47,610 nt of DNA from Clostridia bacterium (GCA_003551215.1 PUMD01000191.1:1-47610), one strand, 5' to 3'. Positions 16,165 through 24,751 are shown, counted from the first letter of the stretch. Numbers and translations are program-made. Notes: generated by a model not told the origin, from the letters alone.

Positions 16165-16995
16165 TCAGCTTCCTCCTCTGCCGGGCTGAAGAGGAGGCCC
16201 CGGTCCCTGGTTCGGACCAACGGGCTGCTCCGGCGGCGGTTGGTGAGGATTGTTTATGCTGTTCATCATGTCGTAGAGGTGGTCGACCGCCTGGCCTATT
16301 CCGCCTACCCGGTCTATCAGGCGCTCCTGCACCGCGTCATTGCCCACCAGTATCGTCCCGATATCCCGTGCCAGCTGACCCGTACGGAACATCAATCGAC
16401 GGTACTCCTTGCCGTCAATACCGGAGTGAGAAACGACAAATTGCACAACGCGGTCCTGCATCTTGTCCAGGTACTCGTAGGTCTGGGGGACGCCCAGTAC
16501 CTGACCGGACAGACGTATCGGATGGATGGTCATAGTAGCGCTCGGGGCAATATAGGAGACATCAGCGGCCACAGCTATGGGAATACCGATGCTGTGTCCG
16601 CCTCCCAGCACCACGGATACCGTTGGTTTGCTGATGCCCGCTATCATCTCGGAGATAGCAAGACCTGCCTCTACATCTCCTCCGACAGTATTCAGCAGGA
16701 TCAGAAGCCCACGGATATCGGAGTTTTGCTCAACCGCTACCAGCTGAGGGATAACGTGCTCGTACTTGGTGGTCTTGTTCTGCGAGGGCAACACCATGTG
16801 TCCCTCGACCTGACCGATAATGCTGAGGCAGTGAACATCACTGGAAACAGAGGGGACATCGGGGGTTCCCAGCTGCTGAATGTTCTGGGTTTCGTCCGTT
16901 CCTCCCCGGGGAGGGGATTGCTCGGGCTCGCTGTCCATCGTTCCCCAGGGAGGATCATCGGTAAAATCCTGGCCTTTGATGTTGGATCTCGGCAA
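16165..16995 (-). CDS. tepA: ClpP-like serine protease TepA
   Basis: A crotonase-fold/ClpP-like peptidase of the TepA (YmfB) family, described in Bacillus as translocation-enhancing and active in the cytoplasm. The nucleophile is S135 in GGGHSIG and the general base is H158 in MTIHPI; the core spans about residues 55-245. An N-terminal polar extension and a Pro/Gln/Gly-rich C-terminal tail flank it. The start is a TTG at 16995 with AGGTG six bases before it. This initiation region is exactly complementary to the loop of a strong hairpin just upstream, suggesting translational control. Confidence 0.88.
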   Translation of the reverse strand: MPRSNIKGQDFTDDPPWGTMDSEPEQSPPRGGTDETQNIQQLGTPDVPSVSSDVHCLSIIGQVEGHMVLPSQNKTTKYEHVIPQLVAVEQNSDIRGLLILLNTVGGDVEAGLAISEMIAGISKPTVSVVLGGGHSIGIPIAVAADVSYIAPSATMTIHPIRLSGQVLGVPQTYEYLDKMQDRVVQFVVSHSGIDGKEYRRLMFRTGQLARDIGTILVGNDAVQERLIDRVGGIGQAVDHLYDMMNSINNPHQPPPEQPVGPNQGPGPPLQPGRGGS

Positions 16996-17034
16996 ATTTC
17001 ACACCTGCCCTCAGAAACTTTTCATGGCGCTTTC

Positions 17035-17077
17035 AGTAGTATGATGAATCGGTGTGAAATTGATTCATCATACTACT
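17035..17077 (-). promoter_or_regulatory. Long perfect hairpin whose loop is complementary to the tepA start region
   Basis: AGTAGTATGATGAATC and its exact reverse complement flank an 11-base loop between the RNase J stop and the tepA start. On the tepA mRNA the loop reads AATTTCACACC, the exact reverse complement of GGTGTGAAATT at 17005-16995, which holds part of the tepA Shine-Dalgarno, the spacer and the first base of the TTG. It lacks a T-run, so a plain terminator role is unlikely. Confidence 0.6.
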
Positions 17078-17081
17078 TGCT

Positions 17082-18779
17082 TCATGAGGACACGTCCATG
17101 ATTATGGGCAGGATCATGGGGCGGCGCTGCAGGCTTTCGTAAAGGTAGCTGTGCAGCGAGTCGCGGATTACATCTTTCAGCTGTCCGCGCTGAGTTACCC
17201 CTCGACGCAGCGCCGGCGATACCGCCTCTTTTACCTTGTTCTGGGCGAAGTTCAGAAGCTCTTCTGATTCTCGGACGTAGACAAAACCTCTGGTGATAAT
17301 CTCCGGTCCTGCCACAATATTACCGGTATCGCCGTCGATGCACAGCACAACCATTACGATGCCGTGTTCGGATAGCCTCTCCCGGTCGCGCAGGACAACG
17401 TTGCCAACGTCGCCGACTCCCAGCCCGTCCACCAGCACCTGTCCCGCGTCAACGCTGCCGGCGCGTCGTGCGCTCGAAGCGTCGAAACGCAGTCTCTGGC
17501 CGTTTTCCAGCAGGAATATGGAGTCGTTGCTGTAGTCCATGCTTTTTGCCAGCTCTTCGAAGGCCTTCATGTGCCGGTACTCTCCGTGAACCGGAATCAC
17601 GTTGTCCGGTTGGGTCAGATTCAACATTAGTTTTATTTCCTCGCGGCTGGCGTGTCCGGACACGTGCACCCCTGAATCGGAGCCGTAAACCACGTGGGCC
17701 CCCAGGCGGGATAGATTGTCGACGGTCCGGTAGACCAGCTTCTCGTTTCCGGGTACAGGGTTGGCGGCGATCACCACGGTGTCGCCCGGTTGAATGTTCA
17801 TCCTCCTGTCGCGCTCCTGCGACATGAGAGTCAGGGCGCTCATGGGTTCTCCCTGACTGCCGGTCACCAGTATGGCGGTTTGATCGTCGGGAAGGTTTTT
17901 CATCTGGTTCAAGTCCACGATAATCCCGTCAGGGATGTCAACGTAGCCCATCTCCTGGGAGACTTCGAGGCTGTTGCGCATGCTCCTGCCGACCACCGAA
18001 ACCTTCCTGTTGTACTGCGCGGCGATTTCAATCACCTGCTGCAGTCTGGGGATGTTTGAAGCGAAGGTGGTGAAGAGGATGCGTCCCTGGGCGGTCCGGA
18101 AGATCTCACGCAGGTGCTCCCCTACCAGTCGTTCGCTACCGGTGACTCCGGGGCGTTCTGCATTGGTGCTGTCGCATATGAGACAGCGGACTCCCTCATC
18201 ACCAAGCTGCGACAGGGTGTAAAAATCGGTGATTTCTCCGTTGACTGGCGTCTGGTCGAACTTGAAATCTCCGCTGTGAACCATCAGGCCGGCAGGAGTT
18301 CGTATTGCCAATCCCATGGCATCGGCAATGCTGTGAGAAACCCGGAAGAACCCGACATCAAACCTGTCGGTTACGATGTGCTCCCGCGGTTTGACCATCT
18401 TGGAACCCGCAGGGAGGCTCAGGTCGAATTCTTCCAGCTTCTGACGGGCCAGACCTATGGCCAATCCCGGGCCGTAGACCGGAACGGTCATCTGCTGCAG
18501 AACGTAAGGTAGTGACCCGATGTGGTCTTCATGCCCGTGGGTTACAATGATGGCCGATACTTTATCCCTGATGGAAAATAGGTATTCCAGCTCAGGAATG
18601 ACGATGTCGATTCCCAGCATCTCCTCCTCGGGAAATGCCAGTCCCGCGTCCACAACTATGGCGTCGTCTTCTGTTTCCCAGATACAGAGGTTCTTTCCAA
18701 TCTCCCCCATGCCACCCAGTGGGATCAGGTCTACTGTGTCCGGTGAATGAATGTTCGGTTCAGATTTTCGCTGGTTCAA
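17082..18779 (-). CDS. rnj: Ribonuclease J
   Basis: A metallo-beta-lactamase/beta-CASP ribonuclease acting as endo- and 5'-exonuclease in mRNA decay and rRNA maturation. The zinc-binding HGHEDH lies at residues 81-86, SHSIADAMGLAI and the HSGDFKFD motif follow, the beta-CASP domain carries VTGSQGEP and SGHASREEI, and the PVHGEYRH motif and C-terminal domain complete it. Length (565) is typical; RNase J1 and J2 are not separable here. The start is a TTG with GGAGGTG ten bases upstream. It is followed by tepA and ylzJ on the same strand. Confidence 0.95.
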   Translation of the reverse strand: MNQRKSEPNIHSPDTVDLIPLGGMGEIGKNLCIWETEDDAIVVDAGLAFPEEEMLGIDIVIPELEYLFSIRDKVSAIIVTHGHEDHIGSLPYVLQQMTVPVYGPGLAIGLARQKLEEFDLSLPAGSKMVKPREHIVTDRFDVGFFRVSHSIADAMGLAIRTPAGLMVHSGDFKFDQTPVNGEITDFYTLSQLGDEGVRCLICDSTNAERPGVTGSERLVGEHLREIFRTAQGRILFTTFASNIPRLQQVIEIAAQYNRKVSVVGRSMRNSLEVSQEMGYVDIPDGIIVDLNQMKNLPDDQTAILVTGSQGEPMSALTLMSQERDRRMNIQPGDTVVIAANPVPGNEKLVYRTVDNLSRLGAHVVYGSDSGVHVSGHASREEIKLMLNLTQPDNVIPVHGEYRHMKAFEELAKSMDYSNDSIFLLENGQRLRFDASSARRAGSVDAGQVLVDGLGVGDVGNVVLRDRERLSEHGIVMVVLCIDGDTGNIVAGPEIITRGFVYVRESEELLNFAQNKVKEAVSPALRRGVTQRGQLKDVIRDSLHSYLYESLQRRPMILPIIMDVSS

Positions 18780-18861
18780 CTTAAGTGAACACCTCCATAT
18801 TGTGATCGTCTGTGGTTATAGACGTGTTGTGAGCTTTGTCCCCTGAGGTAGGGTCATACAG

Positions 18862-20010
18862 TCAGCTGAGCCTGTTTTTGTGCATGGTTACGGCATCGCG
18901 CTGCCACATGTGAAGAACTTCCGCCTCGCTGAGGGAGCCGGTCTCGATAAAATTGCCTGACAGCTGTACGGCGGTGCTTTCGGCAATTGAAATGGCGGCG
19001 CCGCGGTCGGATCGGTTACCGGTGAAACGGTTTGAGTCAATCACCGGAGCGGACCCCCACTCGACCATTATGCCGCCTCCCTCCACTGACGCCTCGTTAT
19101 CAATAACATTATTTCGGATGAATAATACTTCGGTGTTATCCCAGAGGTTGACGGCCCCACCCCTGCTGGCTCTATTTTGCTCGAACGTATTTCCCCGCAC
19201 AATCGCCAGCTGATCAGCAGCTGCCATTGCCCCTCCAGCCCAGGCTGAGTTGTGCACGAAGTGGTTACCCTCGATAATTACACTGCGAGGGCCCTGCTGA
19301 CCATCTTCTAGCGACTCAGCGTCGCCCATCTCAGCCGGCACGGAATGACCACCCTCTCCGGATGCCTCACCCATATCGATCTTACCGGGTGTTACCCCAT
19401 CGAGGTACCCGGCAAAACTCTCAGCGGGAGTCTGCGGAGCTGTCTCACCTCTGTCTTCGGAGGCTGCATCCCTGCTTAAGTGTATGCCGCCGCCGGAACC
19501 GCAGGCCCGGTTTCCCACCAGCGTGTTGTTGATGATTGTGGGCCAGCCGTCATCCACCGAGATTCCCCCGCCGTCCAGCTCGCTGCGATTCTCAGTAATG
19601 ATGTTTAGCTCCAAAAGCGGCGTGGCCCCGCCGGATATGGCCACACCTCCCCCGCCGATGCCTCGGGTCATTGGACAGTACCCGTTGGTTATGGTGAACC
19701 CTGACAGCCGGCAGGCAGATGATTCCCCGGAGGCAAACTGCACCACCGGGCCTTTACTCTGCCCATCCAAAACAGTCTCCTTTACCACTTCGGGGTCCTG
19801 CGGATCACAGCTGGTAAGGTGAACATCCCTGCCGGAGAGGTCGATGTTTTCTTGATAGCGTCCCCTTCGTACGACGATGGTATCTCCATCAGAGGAGGCA
19901 TCGAGCGCCTCCTGTATGGTGGGAAAATCATCAGGTACAGCCCATTGCTGCCCGGCTACTTCATCCTCTTTTTTATCCTCTTGATTTTTGTCCCGTCTCA
20001 AAAACCACAC
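18862..20010 (-). CDS. Right-handed beta-helix repeat protein
   Basis: A 382-residue protein built of parallel beta-helix turns. The opening DDFPTIQEALDASSDGDTIVVRRGRY is the pectin-lyase-like cap, and repeats such as GGGVAISGGATPLLELNIITEN, cut by GN and GGG turns, recur to the C-terminus. A disordered acidic insert lies at about residues 180-240. There is no signal peptide, so it is probably cytoplasmic or surface-bound by an unknown route. No catalytic residues were recognised. The GTG at 20010 has no Shine-Dalgarno and lies right after promoter-like hexamers, so the exact start is doubtful. Confidence 0.8.
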   Translation of the reverse strand: MWFLRRDKNQEDKKEDEVAGQQWAVPDDFPTIQEALDASSDGDTIVVRRGRYQENIDLSGRDVHLTSCDPQDPEVVKETVLDGQSKGPVVQFASGESSACRLSGFTITNGYCPMTRGIGGGGVAISGGATPLLELNIITENRSELDGGGISVDDGWPTIINNTLVGNRACGSGGGIHLSRDAASEDRGETAPQTPAESFAGYLDGVTPGKIDMGEASGEGGHSVPAEMGDAESLEDGQQGPRSVIIEGNHFVHNSAWAGGAMAAADQLAIVRGNTFEQNRASRGGAVNLWDNTEVLFIRNNVIDNEASVEGGGIMVEWGSAPVIDSNRFTGNRSDRGAAISIAESTAVQLSGNFIETGSLSEAEVLHMWQRDAVTMHKNRLS

Positions 20011-20012
20011 TT

Positions 20013-20040
20013 ATATTATCCCGCTTTCCGATCATCTCAA
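20013..20040 (-). promoter_or_regulatory. Possible promoter abutting the beta-helix gene
   Basis: On the minus strand TTGAGA (20040-20035) and TAATAT (20018-20013) are 16 bases apart. Transcription would start about at the GTG start codon, implying a leaderless or nearly leaderless mRNA. Confidence 0.4.
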
Positions 20041-20108
20041 GCAGGCGGCTTGGGCCACCTGTCCTGCCGTAGGTTCATGCTCGCAACTGACCCACCTAAT
20101 CACTTACC

Positions 20109-20122
20109 TTGACTTCTGTCAA
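20109..20122. promoter_or_regulatory. Palindromic operator-like site TTGAC-N4-GTCAA
   Basis: A 14-base palindrome between the divergent beta-helix and phosphoesterase genes. Its geometry resembles FNR/CRP-family sites (TTGAT-N4-ATCAA), but the half-site differs and no regulator is known for it here. It also contains a possible -35 TTGACT for the rightward gene. Confidence 0.25.
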
Positions 20123-20191
20123 CATATCACCCTATATGATACTATGTCAATTGTAGGAAAGATTGCGCAATGACGTAAAAGGAGGTTTACT

Positions 20192-20692
20192 GTGCACATA
20201 TTGGTCTTGGGCGATACTCACATCGATGACAACCCGGGTGTCAGCAGCATACCTCCTCAGGTTGCCCAGCTGCTGCAGAGAGCCTCGGTGGTCGTGCACA
20301 CAGGTGATTTCACCTCACCCGCCGTCTACCGCGAATATTCCGAGCAGTGCTCTTGCCTGAGGGCAGTACGCGGGAATCACGACCCGGAGCAGCTGCAGGA
20401 TTTGCTGCCGGCTGTGCAGAGGTTTTCTGTGGCAGGACAGAGAATTGTGGTGACCCACGGCGACCAGTGGGGACGCCCGCGCCCTTCCAGGATATGGAGA
20501 GAGTTTCAAGGCGAGGCTGATATGGTTATCTACGGGCACCTGCACCTCCCCTTTGTCGTGCCTTTTTCGGACGGATATGTGCTCAACCCGGGTTCGATCA
20601 CGCAGCCGCGCAGCAGTCATCCGTCCTGCATGCTCGTATCGTGGCTTGAAGGCGAAAATCAGTGGGATATCGAAACAATATGGTTGGACTAG
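20192..20692 (+). CDS. YfcE/MJ0936-family metallophosphoesterase
   Basis: A single-domain calcineurin-like phosphodiesterase (166 residues). Metal-binding motifs are in order: GDTHID (residues 7-12), HTGDFTS (36-42), GNHD near 61, VTHGDQWG near 87 and GHLHLP near 115. Relatives hydrolyse phosphodiester bonds in vitro; the natural substrate is unknown. The GTG start has AAAGGAGG six bases upstream. It is the only rightward gene in this part of the window and ends in a GC-rich hairpin. The upstream gap it shares with the beta-helix gene contains a TTGAC-N4-GTCAA palindrome. Confidence 0.92.
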   Translation: MHILVLGDTHIDDNPGVSSIPPQVAQLLQRASVVVHTGDFTSPAVYREYSEQCSCLRAVRGNHDPEQLQDLLPAVQRFSVAGQRIVVTHGDQWGRPRPSRIWREFQGEADMVIYGHLHLPFVVPFSDGYVLNPGSITQPRSSHPSCMLVSWLEGENQWDIETIWLD

Positions 20693-20721
20693 GGGCGGGG
20701 ATGAAGTTCAATTCCCGCCCC
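20692..20721 (+). terminator. GC-rich hairpin after the phosphoesterase gene
   Basis: GGGGCGGG and CCCGCCCC pair with a 14-base loop that allows two more pairs; the stem begins at the last base of the TAG stop. There is no T-run, so termination strength is uncertain. Confidence 0.45.
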
Positions 20722-20752
20722 GGGAGAAGCAGGTGATCGCCGATTGACTAGC

Positions 20753-21271
20753 TCAATGTCTGGCTACTTTATCTGCTCCGTTTTCACGTAGAATGCGCTC
20801 TGCATCCTGTGCGCGGTCCTGGTCGGATTTTACCATGGCCAGGATTCGACCCTGGCGGACATCTTCTTCATACTGCCGGCCTTCTTCCCGTGGAATTCCG
20901 TAATCGACCAGCCCTCCAGCAAGTCCTCCCGTGACAACTCCGGTCAGAGTGCTTGCTATTGGGCCAGCAGCCAGCACAGGTCCGACGCCCGGTATGGTGA
21001 GCATCCCGGCGCCGGCGGCAAGTCCTGCCAGGCCACCGAGTGCACCACCAGCAGTCATGCCCTCAGAAAGATCCTGTCCCTGCATGTTGGTCCTTTGCCT
21101 CTGCCCAGTCTGCCCAGTCTGTCCTCTTTGCCCTTCGCCGCGTCCTTCGTTCTGGTCATCTCGCGCGAGAATGGAGATATTGCGGTCCCATCCCCGCTCT
21201 CTCAGCTGATTTACGGCTTTCTCTGCCCGATCCTGCGACCCGAAAACTCCGACAATGGTTTGTTCGGCCAC
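20753..21271 (-). CDS. General stress protein-like (YflT/DUF1269 type) with glycine-rich segment
   Basis: A 172-residue protein. It opens with the ferredoxin-like module TIVGVFGSQDRAEKAVNQLRE of general stress 17M-like proteins, has a Gly/Gln/Arg-rich linker (GQRGQTGQTGQRQR), then a glycine-zipper-like hydrophobic stretch (about 70-125) and a second module ending in AERILRENGADKV. Function is unknown; relatives respond to heat, salt or ethanol stress. The GTG at 21271 is chosen because AGGAGG lies six bases upstream; a longer in-frame extension overlaps the ymxH stop and has no family similarity. The gene follows ymxH. Confidence 0.75.
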   Translation of the reverse strand: MAEQTIVGVFGSQDRAEKAVNQLRERGWDRNISILARDDQNEGRGEGQRGQTGQTGQRQRTNMQGQDLSEGMTAGGALGGLAGLAAGAGMLTIPGVGPVLAAGPIASTLTGVVTGGLAGGLVDYGIPREEGRQYEEDVRQGRILAMVKSDQDRAQDAERILRENGADKVARH

Positions 21272-21372
21272 GTTCACCCTCCTGACTATGGGAATGAGCT
21301 CAACCTCGAGACCAACATCATCTCTGTGCGTAGTCTCACCAGCTGAGGATTGAGCTATTCGTGGCCGTTGTC

Positions 21373-21657
21373 TCACCGCGGTCTGCTTCTGGATAGGTCT
21401 CCGGTCATTTCGCTGGAATATTCAACCAGAATAATCTGGGGTCCTACCTGTTTGACCGCAGCCCAAGGGATCCTGATTTCTCGGTTGCGCCCCAGGCCAG
21501 CCAGCAGGCCGCCCTCGTGGTTTATAACCAGCTCGGCAATTTTTCCCGTTTCAGGGTCTATCACCATATCAGCGTGCTTGATCTTGCCCAGACGGGCGCC
21601 ATTGTATATGTCTATCATCTCCCTGTCGGCCAGGTCAGACCAGCGCACCATTCCCAC
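21373..21657 (-). CDS. ymxH: YlmC/YmxH-family PRC-barrel protein
   Basis: A 94-residue PRC-barrel domain protein of the YlmC/YmxH sporulation family (WSDLADREMIDIYNGARLGKI, DPETGKIAELVI, IPWAAVKQVG). PRC barrels bind protein or RNA partners; the role in Bacillota is poorly defined. In Bacillus ymxH lies downstream of pnp, as here. The GTG at 21657 with AAGGA upstream is chosen; an ATG two codons later is also possible. A terminator separates it from the pnp-side transcript, so it should have its own promoter, which I could not identify. Confidence 0.85.
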   Translation of the reverse strand: MGMVRWSDLADREMIDIYNGARLGKIKHADMVIDPETGKIAELVINHEGGLLAGLGRNREIRIPWAAVKQVGPQIILVEYSSEMTGDLSRSRPR

Positions 21658-21732
21658 CCCATTTCCTTGCTATGCTTACTGCTGTTGTTAGTTCAGTATG
21701 CATCCAGCGAGCAGATGACTCCCTGAGCCCAT

Positions 21733-21770
21733 AAAAAAAGAGCCTCCCACCTGGTAGGATGGGGACTCTG
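21733..21770 (-). terminator. Rho-independent terminator after the Spo0E-like gene
   Basis: On the minus strand AGAGTC pairs with GGCTCT (inner part imperfect) and is followed by seven T. It lies about 30 bases after the Spo0E-like stop codon. Confidence 0.75.
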
Positions 21771-21797
21771 TGCCGGAGACGCTGCTGGCTTCCTGAG

Positions 21798-21986
21798 TCA
21801 AAGGTTAGTCGCTTTTGTTCGTGTCATAAACCGGTATACCAGCTTGTCCAGACGCTTGCTTACCTCCTGAAGGTCATCGAAAGAATCCGAATCGCAGCTG
21901 TCCTCCGCTAGTTCGTACATCTGCGCCCTGACCCTGCGTATTTCCTCCAGGAGTTGATCATCAGATGATGCAGAGGCTTGGGACAT
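21798..21986 (-). CDS. Spo0E-like aspartyl-phosphate phosphatase family peptide
   Basis: A 62-residue helical protein with the Spo0E-family pattern: an N-terminal helix LLEEIRRVRAQMYELAE, a short loop, and a second helix LQEVSKRLDKLVYRFM. The last contains the family core, usually SQELD, here SKRLD. Spo0E proteins dephosphorylate Spo0A~P and delay sporulation. The altered core (Gln and Glu replaced by Lys and Arg) makes phosphatase activity uncertain. It starts with ATG and a modest GAAGG site, 136 bases after pnp, and is followed by a clear terminator. Confidence 0.65.
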   Translation of the reverse strand: MSQASASSDDQLLEEIRRVRAQMYELAEDSCDSDSFDDLQEVSKRLDKLVYRFMTRTKATNL

Positions 21987-22121
21987 GCGGCAACCTTCCC
22001 TTCCCTTCGCTTCGCTGTTGGGCCCGATGAGCCCGTATCTGTGTTTAGATGCTCAGAAAGGAAGTCAAAGCGCCTCCGGGATCAAGACCAAAAGCTGCCG
22101 CCAGCCCGAACACGGGCAGAA

Positions 22122-24266
22122 TCATTTGCTTTTGAGTTGCTCATCTCCGCGCTCTATCTTCTTAACCTGTTCCCTTCCCATTTCCTTGATAACCGCTTCA
22201 CGTGAGAAGTTCAGCCGGTCAAGATCATCGATTTCGACCAGTTTGACCACTATCTCGTCACCTACAGACACTGCATCCGCTACAGCATCGATATACTCGG
22301 TATCAAGCTTGGATATATGCACCAGGCCTTCCTGGTTGGGCAGCACCTCGACGAAAGCTCCGAGGTTGTCCACTATTCGCTTGACTTTGCCCTTGTAGAT
22401 GGTGCCGACTTCCACGTCGGCCGTAAGTTGATGAATGCGTTCCTGGGCTCCCAGCGCTCCTTCTCCGTCCTCGGAGCTGATGTAGACGGTACCGTCATCC
22501 TCAACATCTATCTCCACACTGAAATCATCGATGATCGAGTTTATGGTCTTTCCGCCAGGACCGATAATGTGGCGGATCTTGCTGGGGTCTACGGACATGG
22601 TCAGTATACGCGGAGCGTTTTTGGAAAGCTCCGGCCGCGGCTCAGAAATGGCCTCTGACATCTTGTCCAGAATGAAGAGTCGGTCCTCTTTGGCCCGGTG
22701 CAGTGCTGTCTGCAGGATCTGCCGGTTCACGCCCGATATCTTGATGTCCATCTGCAGCGCTGTGACCCCCTCTGCAGTTCCGGCCACCTTGAAGTCCATA
22801 TCTCCCATGTGGTCTTCAAGCCCCTGGATGTCCGAAAGCACTATCGTCTCAGAGCCTTCCTTAACCAGGCCCATTGCTACACCTGCCACAGGTGCCGAAA
22901 TCTGCACTCCGGCATCCATGAGGGCAAGAGAACAACCGCAAACGCTGGCCATGGATGACGACCCGTTGGATGACAGCACCTCAGAGACCAGCCTCAGGGT
23001 ATAGGGGAAATCCTCTTCTGGTGGAATGACCGGCAGCAGGGCCTTCTCTGCCAGGGCTCCGTGTCCTATTTCGCGGCGGCTTGGTGCGCGCAGCGGCCAG
23101 GTTTCTCCCGTGCTGAAGGGTGGGAAGTTGTAGTGGTGCAGGTAGCGCTTGAGCTCCTCATCATGACCCAGGCTGTCGAGCAGCTGGCGGTCGCCTACGG
23201 GACCCAGAGCCGCGACGGTCAGGACCTGCGTCTGCCCGCGCGTGAACAGGCCGCTGCCGTGTACCCGGGGCAGCTGCGCCACTTCGGCTGAAATCTCGCG
23301 CACCTCGTCGATGCGGCGCCCATCCACACGTATCCGGTCCTCGACGATGCGCCTGCGCATCTGCTTTTTTTCCAGCTCTTCCAGCGCCTCGTCAATATAC
23401 TCCTCCTGCTCGGGAAATTGCTCCTTTAGTGCTTCCTGTACCGCCTCGCCGAGCTGTTTTCTGGCCTTTTCGCGGGCGTCCTTGTCTTTTACGAAACATG
23501 TCTCGCGCAGCCTTTCGGTGGCGAAATCACTGACTGCTTCCATAATCTCATCTGGGCAGACGTCTGCTTCGTGGTCGACCTGCGGCATGCCCACATCCTG
23601 CAGAATCCTTTCCTGCAGCCGGACCAGCTTCTTGATCTCCTCGTGCCCGGTGAAAATGGCATCCAGTATTCTCTCTTCTGGAACCTCCCTGCCTGCCGCC
23701 TCGACCATGAGCACGGCATCACTGGTCCCCGCCACGGTGAGGTCAAGGTCTCCCTCTTCCGTCTGCTGCTCTGTGGGGTTGATAATCAGTTCGCCGTCAA
23801 TCAGTCCGACTTTGACTCCGGCTACCGGCTTGCTGAAGGGAACTTCCGACATGCACAGCGCCAGCGATGCACCATTCAGGGCGCATACCTCCGGTGAGCT
23901 GTCCTCATCAAAAGCCAGCACCGTAGCTACCACCTGTATATCGTGGCGGTAACCATCCGGAAAAAGGGGCCTGAGGCAGCGGTCAATTACCCGGCACATC
24001 AGGGTAGCCTTTTCCGTCGGTTTGCCTTCCCGCCGGAAGAAGCTTCCGGGAATTTTCCCCTGAGCGTACTGTCGTTCCTCGTAATCTACCCGAAAGGGCA
24101 GGAAATTCAGGTCCTTCGGTTCACTGGAGGCACAGGCAGTCACCAAAACCACGGTGTCTCCGTAGCTTACAGTAACCGACCCTCCGGCCAGCGTGGCCAT
24201 TTTACCTATCTGCATGTTCAGGTTCTTGCCTGCCAGATCAAAATTGTATTCTTTCGCTTCTGTCAA
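22122..24266 (-). CDS. pnp: Polyribonucleotide nucleotidyltransferase (PNPase)
   Basis: PNPase degrades RNA 3' to 5' with phosphate and can add nucleotides in reverse. Two RNase PH-like domains (about 10-230 and 315-540) flank the helical domain. The second carries FTRGQTQVL, SSNGSSSMASVCG and DIQGLEDHMGDMDFKVAGT. A KH domain (IRHIIGPGGKTINSI, near 560) and an S1 domain (GTIYKGKVKRIVDNLGAFVEV, near 625) close it. The TTG at 24266 is the start because AGGAGG lies seven bases before it; a GTG two codons earlier abuts that site. It follows rpsO by 58 bases, the usual conserved pair. Confidence 0.97.
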   Translation of the reverse strand: MTEAKEYNFDLAGKNLNMQIGKMATLAGGSVTVSYGDTVVLVTACASSEPKDLNFLPFRVDYEERQYAQGKIPGSFFRREGKPTEKATLMCRVIDRCLRPLFPDGYRHDIQVVATVLAFDEDSSPEVCALNGASLALCMSEVPFSKPVAGVKVGLIDGELIINPTEQQTEEGDLDLTVAGTSDAVLMVEAAGREVPEERILDAIFTGHEEIKKLVRLQERILQDVGMPQVDHEADVCPDEIMEAVSDFATERLRETCFVKDKDAREKARKQLGEAVQEALKEQFPEQEEYIDEALEELEKKQMRRRIVEDRIRVDGRRIDEVREISAEVAQLPRVHGSGLFTRGQTQVLTVAALGPVGDRQLLDSLGHDEELKRYLHHYNFPPFSTGETWPLRAPSRREIGHGALAEKALLPVIPPEEDFPYTLRLVSEVLSSNGSSSMASVCGCSLALMDAGVQISAPVAGVAMGLVKEGSETIVLSDIQGLEDHMGDMDFKVAGTAEGVTALQMDIKISGVNRQILQTALHRAKEDRLFILDKMSEAISEPRPELSKNAPRILTMSVDPSKIRHIIGPGGKTINSIIDDFSVEIDVEDDGTVYISSEDGEGALGAQERIHQLTADVEVGTIYKGKVKRIVDNLGAFVEVLPNQEGLVHISKLDTEYIDAVADAVSVGDEIVVKLVEIDDLDRLNFSREAVIKEMGREQVKKIERGDEQLKSK

Positions 24267-24324
24267 AGGCACACCTCCTGGTGCAATTGCTCCTGAGTTA
24301 CCTCAGCGCAAAGATCTATAGTTG

Positions 24325-24594
24325 TTATCTGCGCAGACCCAGGCTGCTTATCAGTTCTGTGTATCGCTGTCTGTCCTTTTTTCGCAGGTAATCCAGCAGA
24401 CTCCTTCGCTGTCCTACCATCTTTAACAGGCCTCGACGGGAATGATGATCCTGAGGGTGGTCGCGTAGGTGTTCTGTGAGGTCTTTGATCCTTTCGGTCA
24501 GCAGGGCTATCTGCACTTCCGATGATCCACTGTCGTTTTCGTGCTGCTTGTATTTCTCAATGATCTGCTGTTTTCTTTCCGTGGAAAGCGTCAT
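24325..24594 (-). CDS. rpsO: Ribosomal protein S15
   Basis: Binds the central domain of 16S rRNA early in 30S assembly. The 89-residue sequence is canonical: [31 protein letters not shown] and [12 protein letters not shown]. The ATG at 24594 has AAAGGAGG upstream and gives the normal length. A good promoter lies about 106 bases upstream, so rpsO-pnp can be transcribed apart from ribF. The intervening leader may carry S15 autoregulatory structure, as in other bacteria, but I did not recognise a known fold. Confidence 0.98.
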   Translation of the reverse strand: MTLSTERKQQIIEKYKQHENDSGSSEVQIALLTERIKDLTEHLRDHPQDHHSRRGLLKMVGQRRSLLDYLRKKDRQRYTELISSLGLRR

Positions 24595-24699
24595 CGACTG
24601 ATACCTCCTTTTTGTGTTGCATGACCCCCTATGACCAAGATGCCGTCGGAGGAGATCAAACATCCCAGTCAAGGTTGAGGCATGACTTACATCATTTGC

Positions 24700-24728
24700 A
24701 TTCTAGCACAACAGCACTGCAGGGGCAA
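24700..24728 (-). promoter_or_regulatory. Promoter of rpsO-pnp
   Basis: On the minus strand TTGCCC (24728-24723) and TAGAAT (24705-24700) are 17 bases apart, and TGC directly before TAGAAT makes an extended -10. It lies in the ribF-rpsO gap and predicts a leader of about 100 bases. Confidence 0.7.
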
Positions 24729-24751
24729 ACTCGCAGGCGACGCCGTCTGCT

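Noticed and set aside
17035-17077. Long hairpin as a rho-independent terminator of rnj
   Set aside because: The stem is AT-rich and has no T-run on either side; the complementarity of its loop to the tepA start explains it better.
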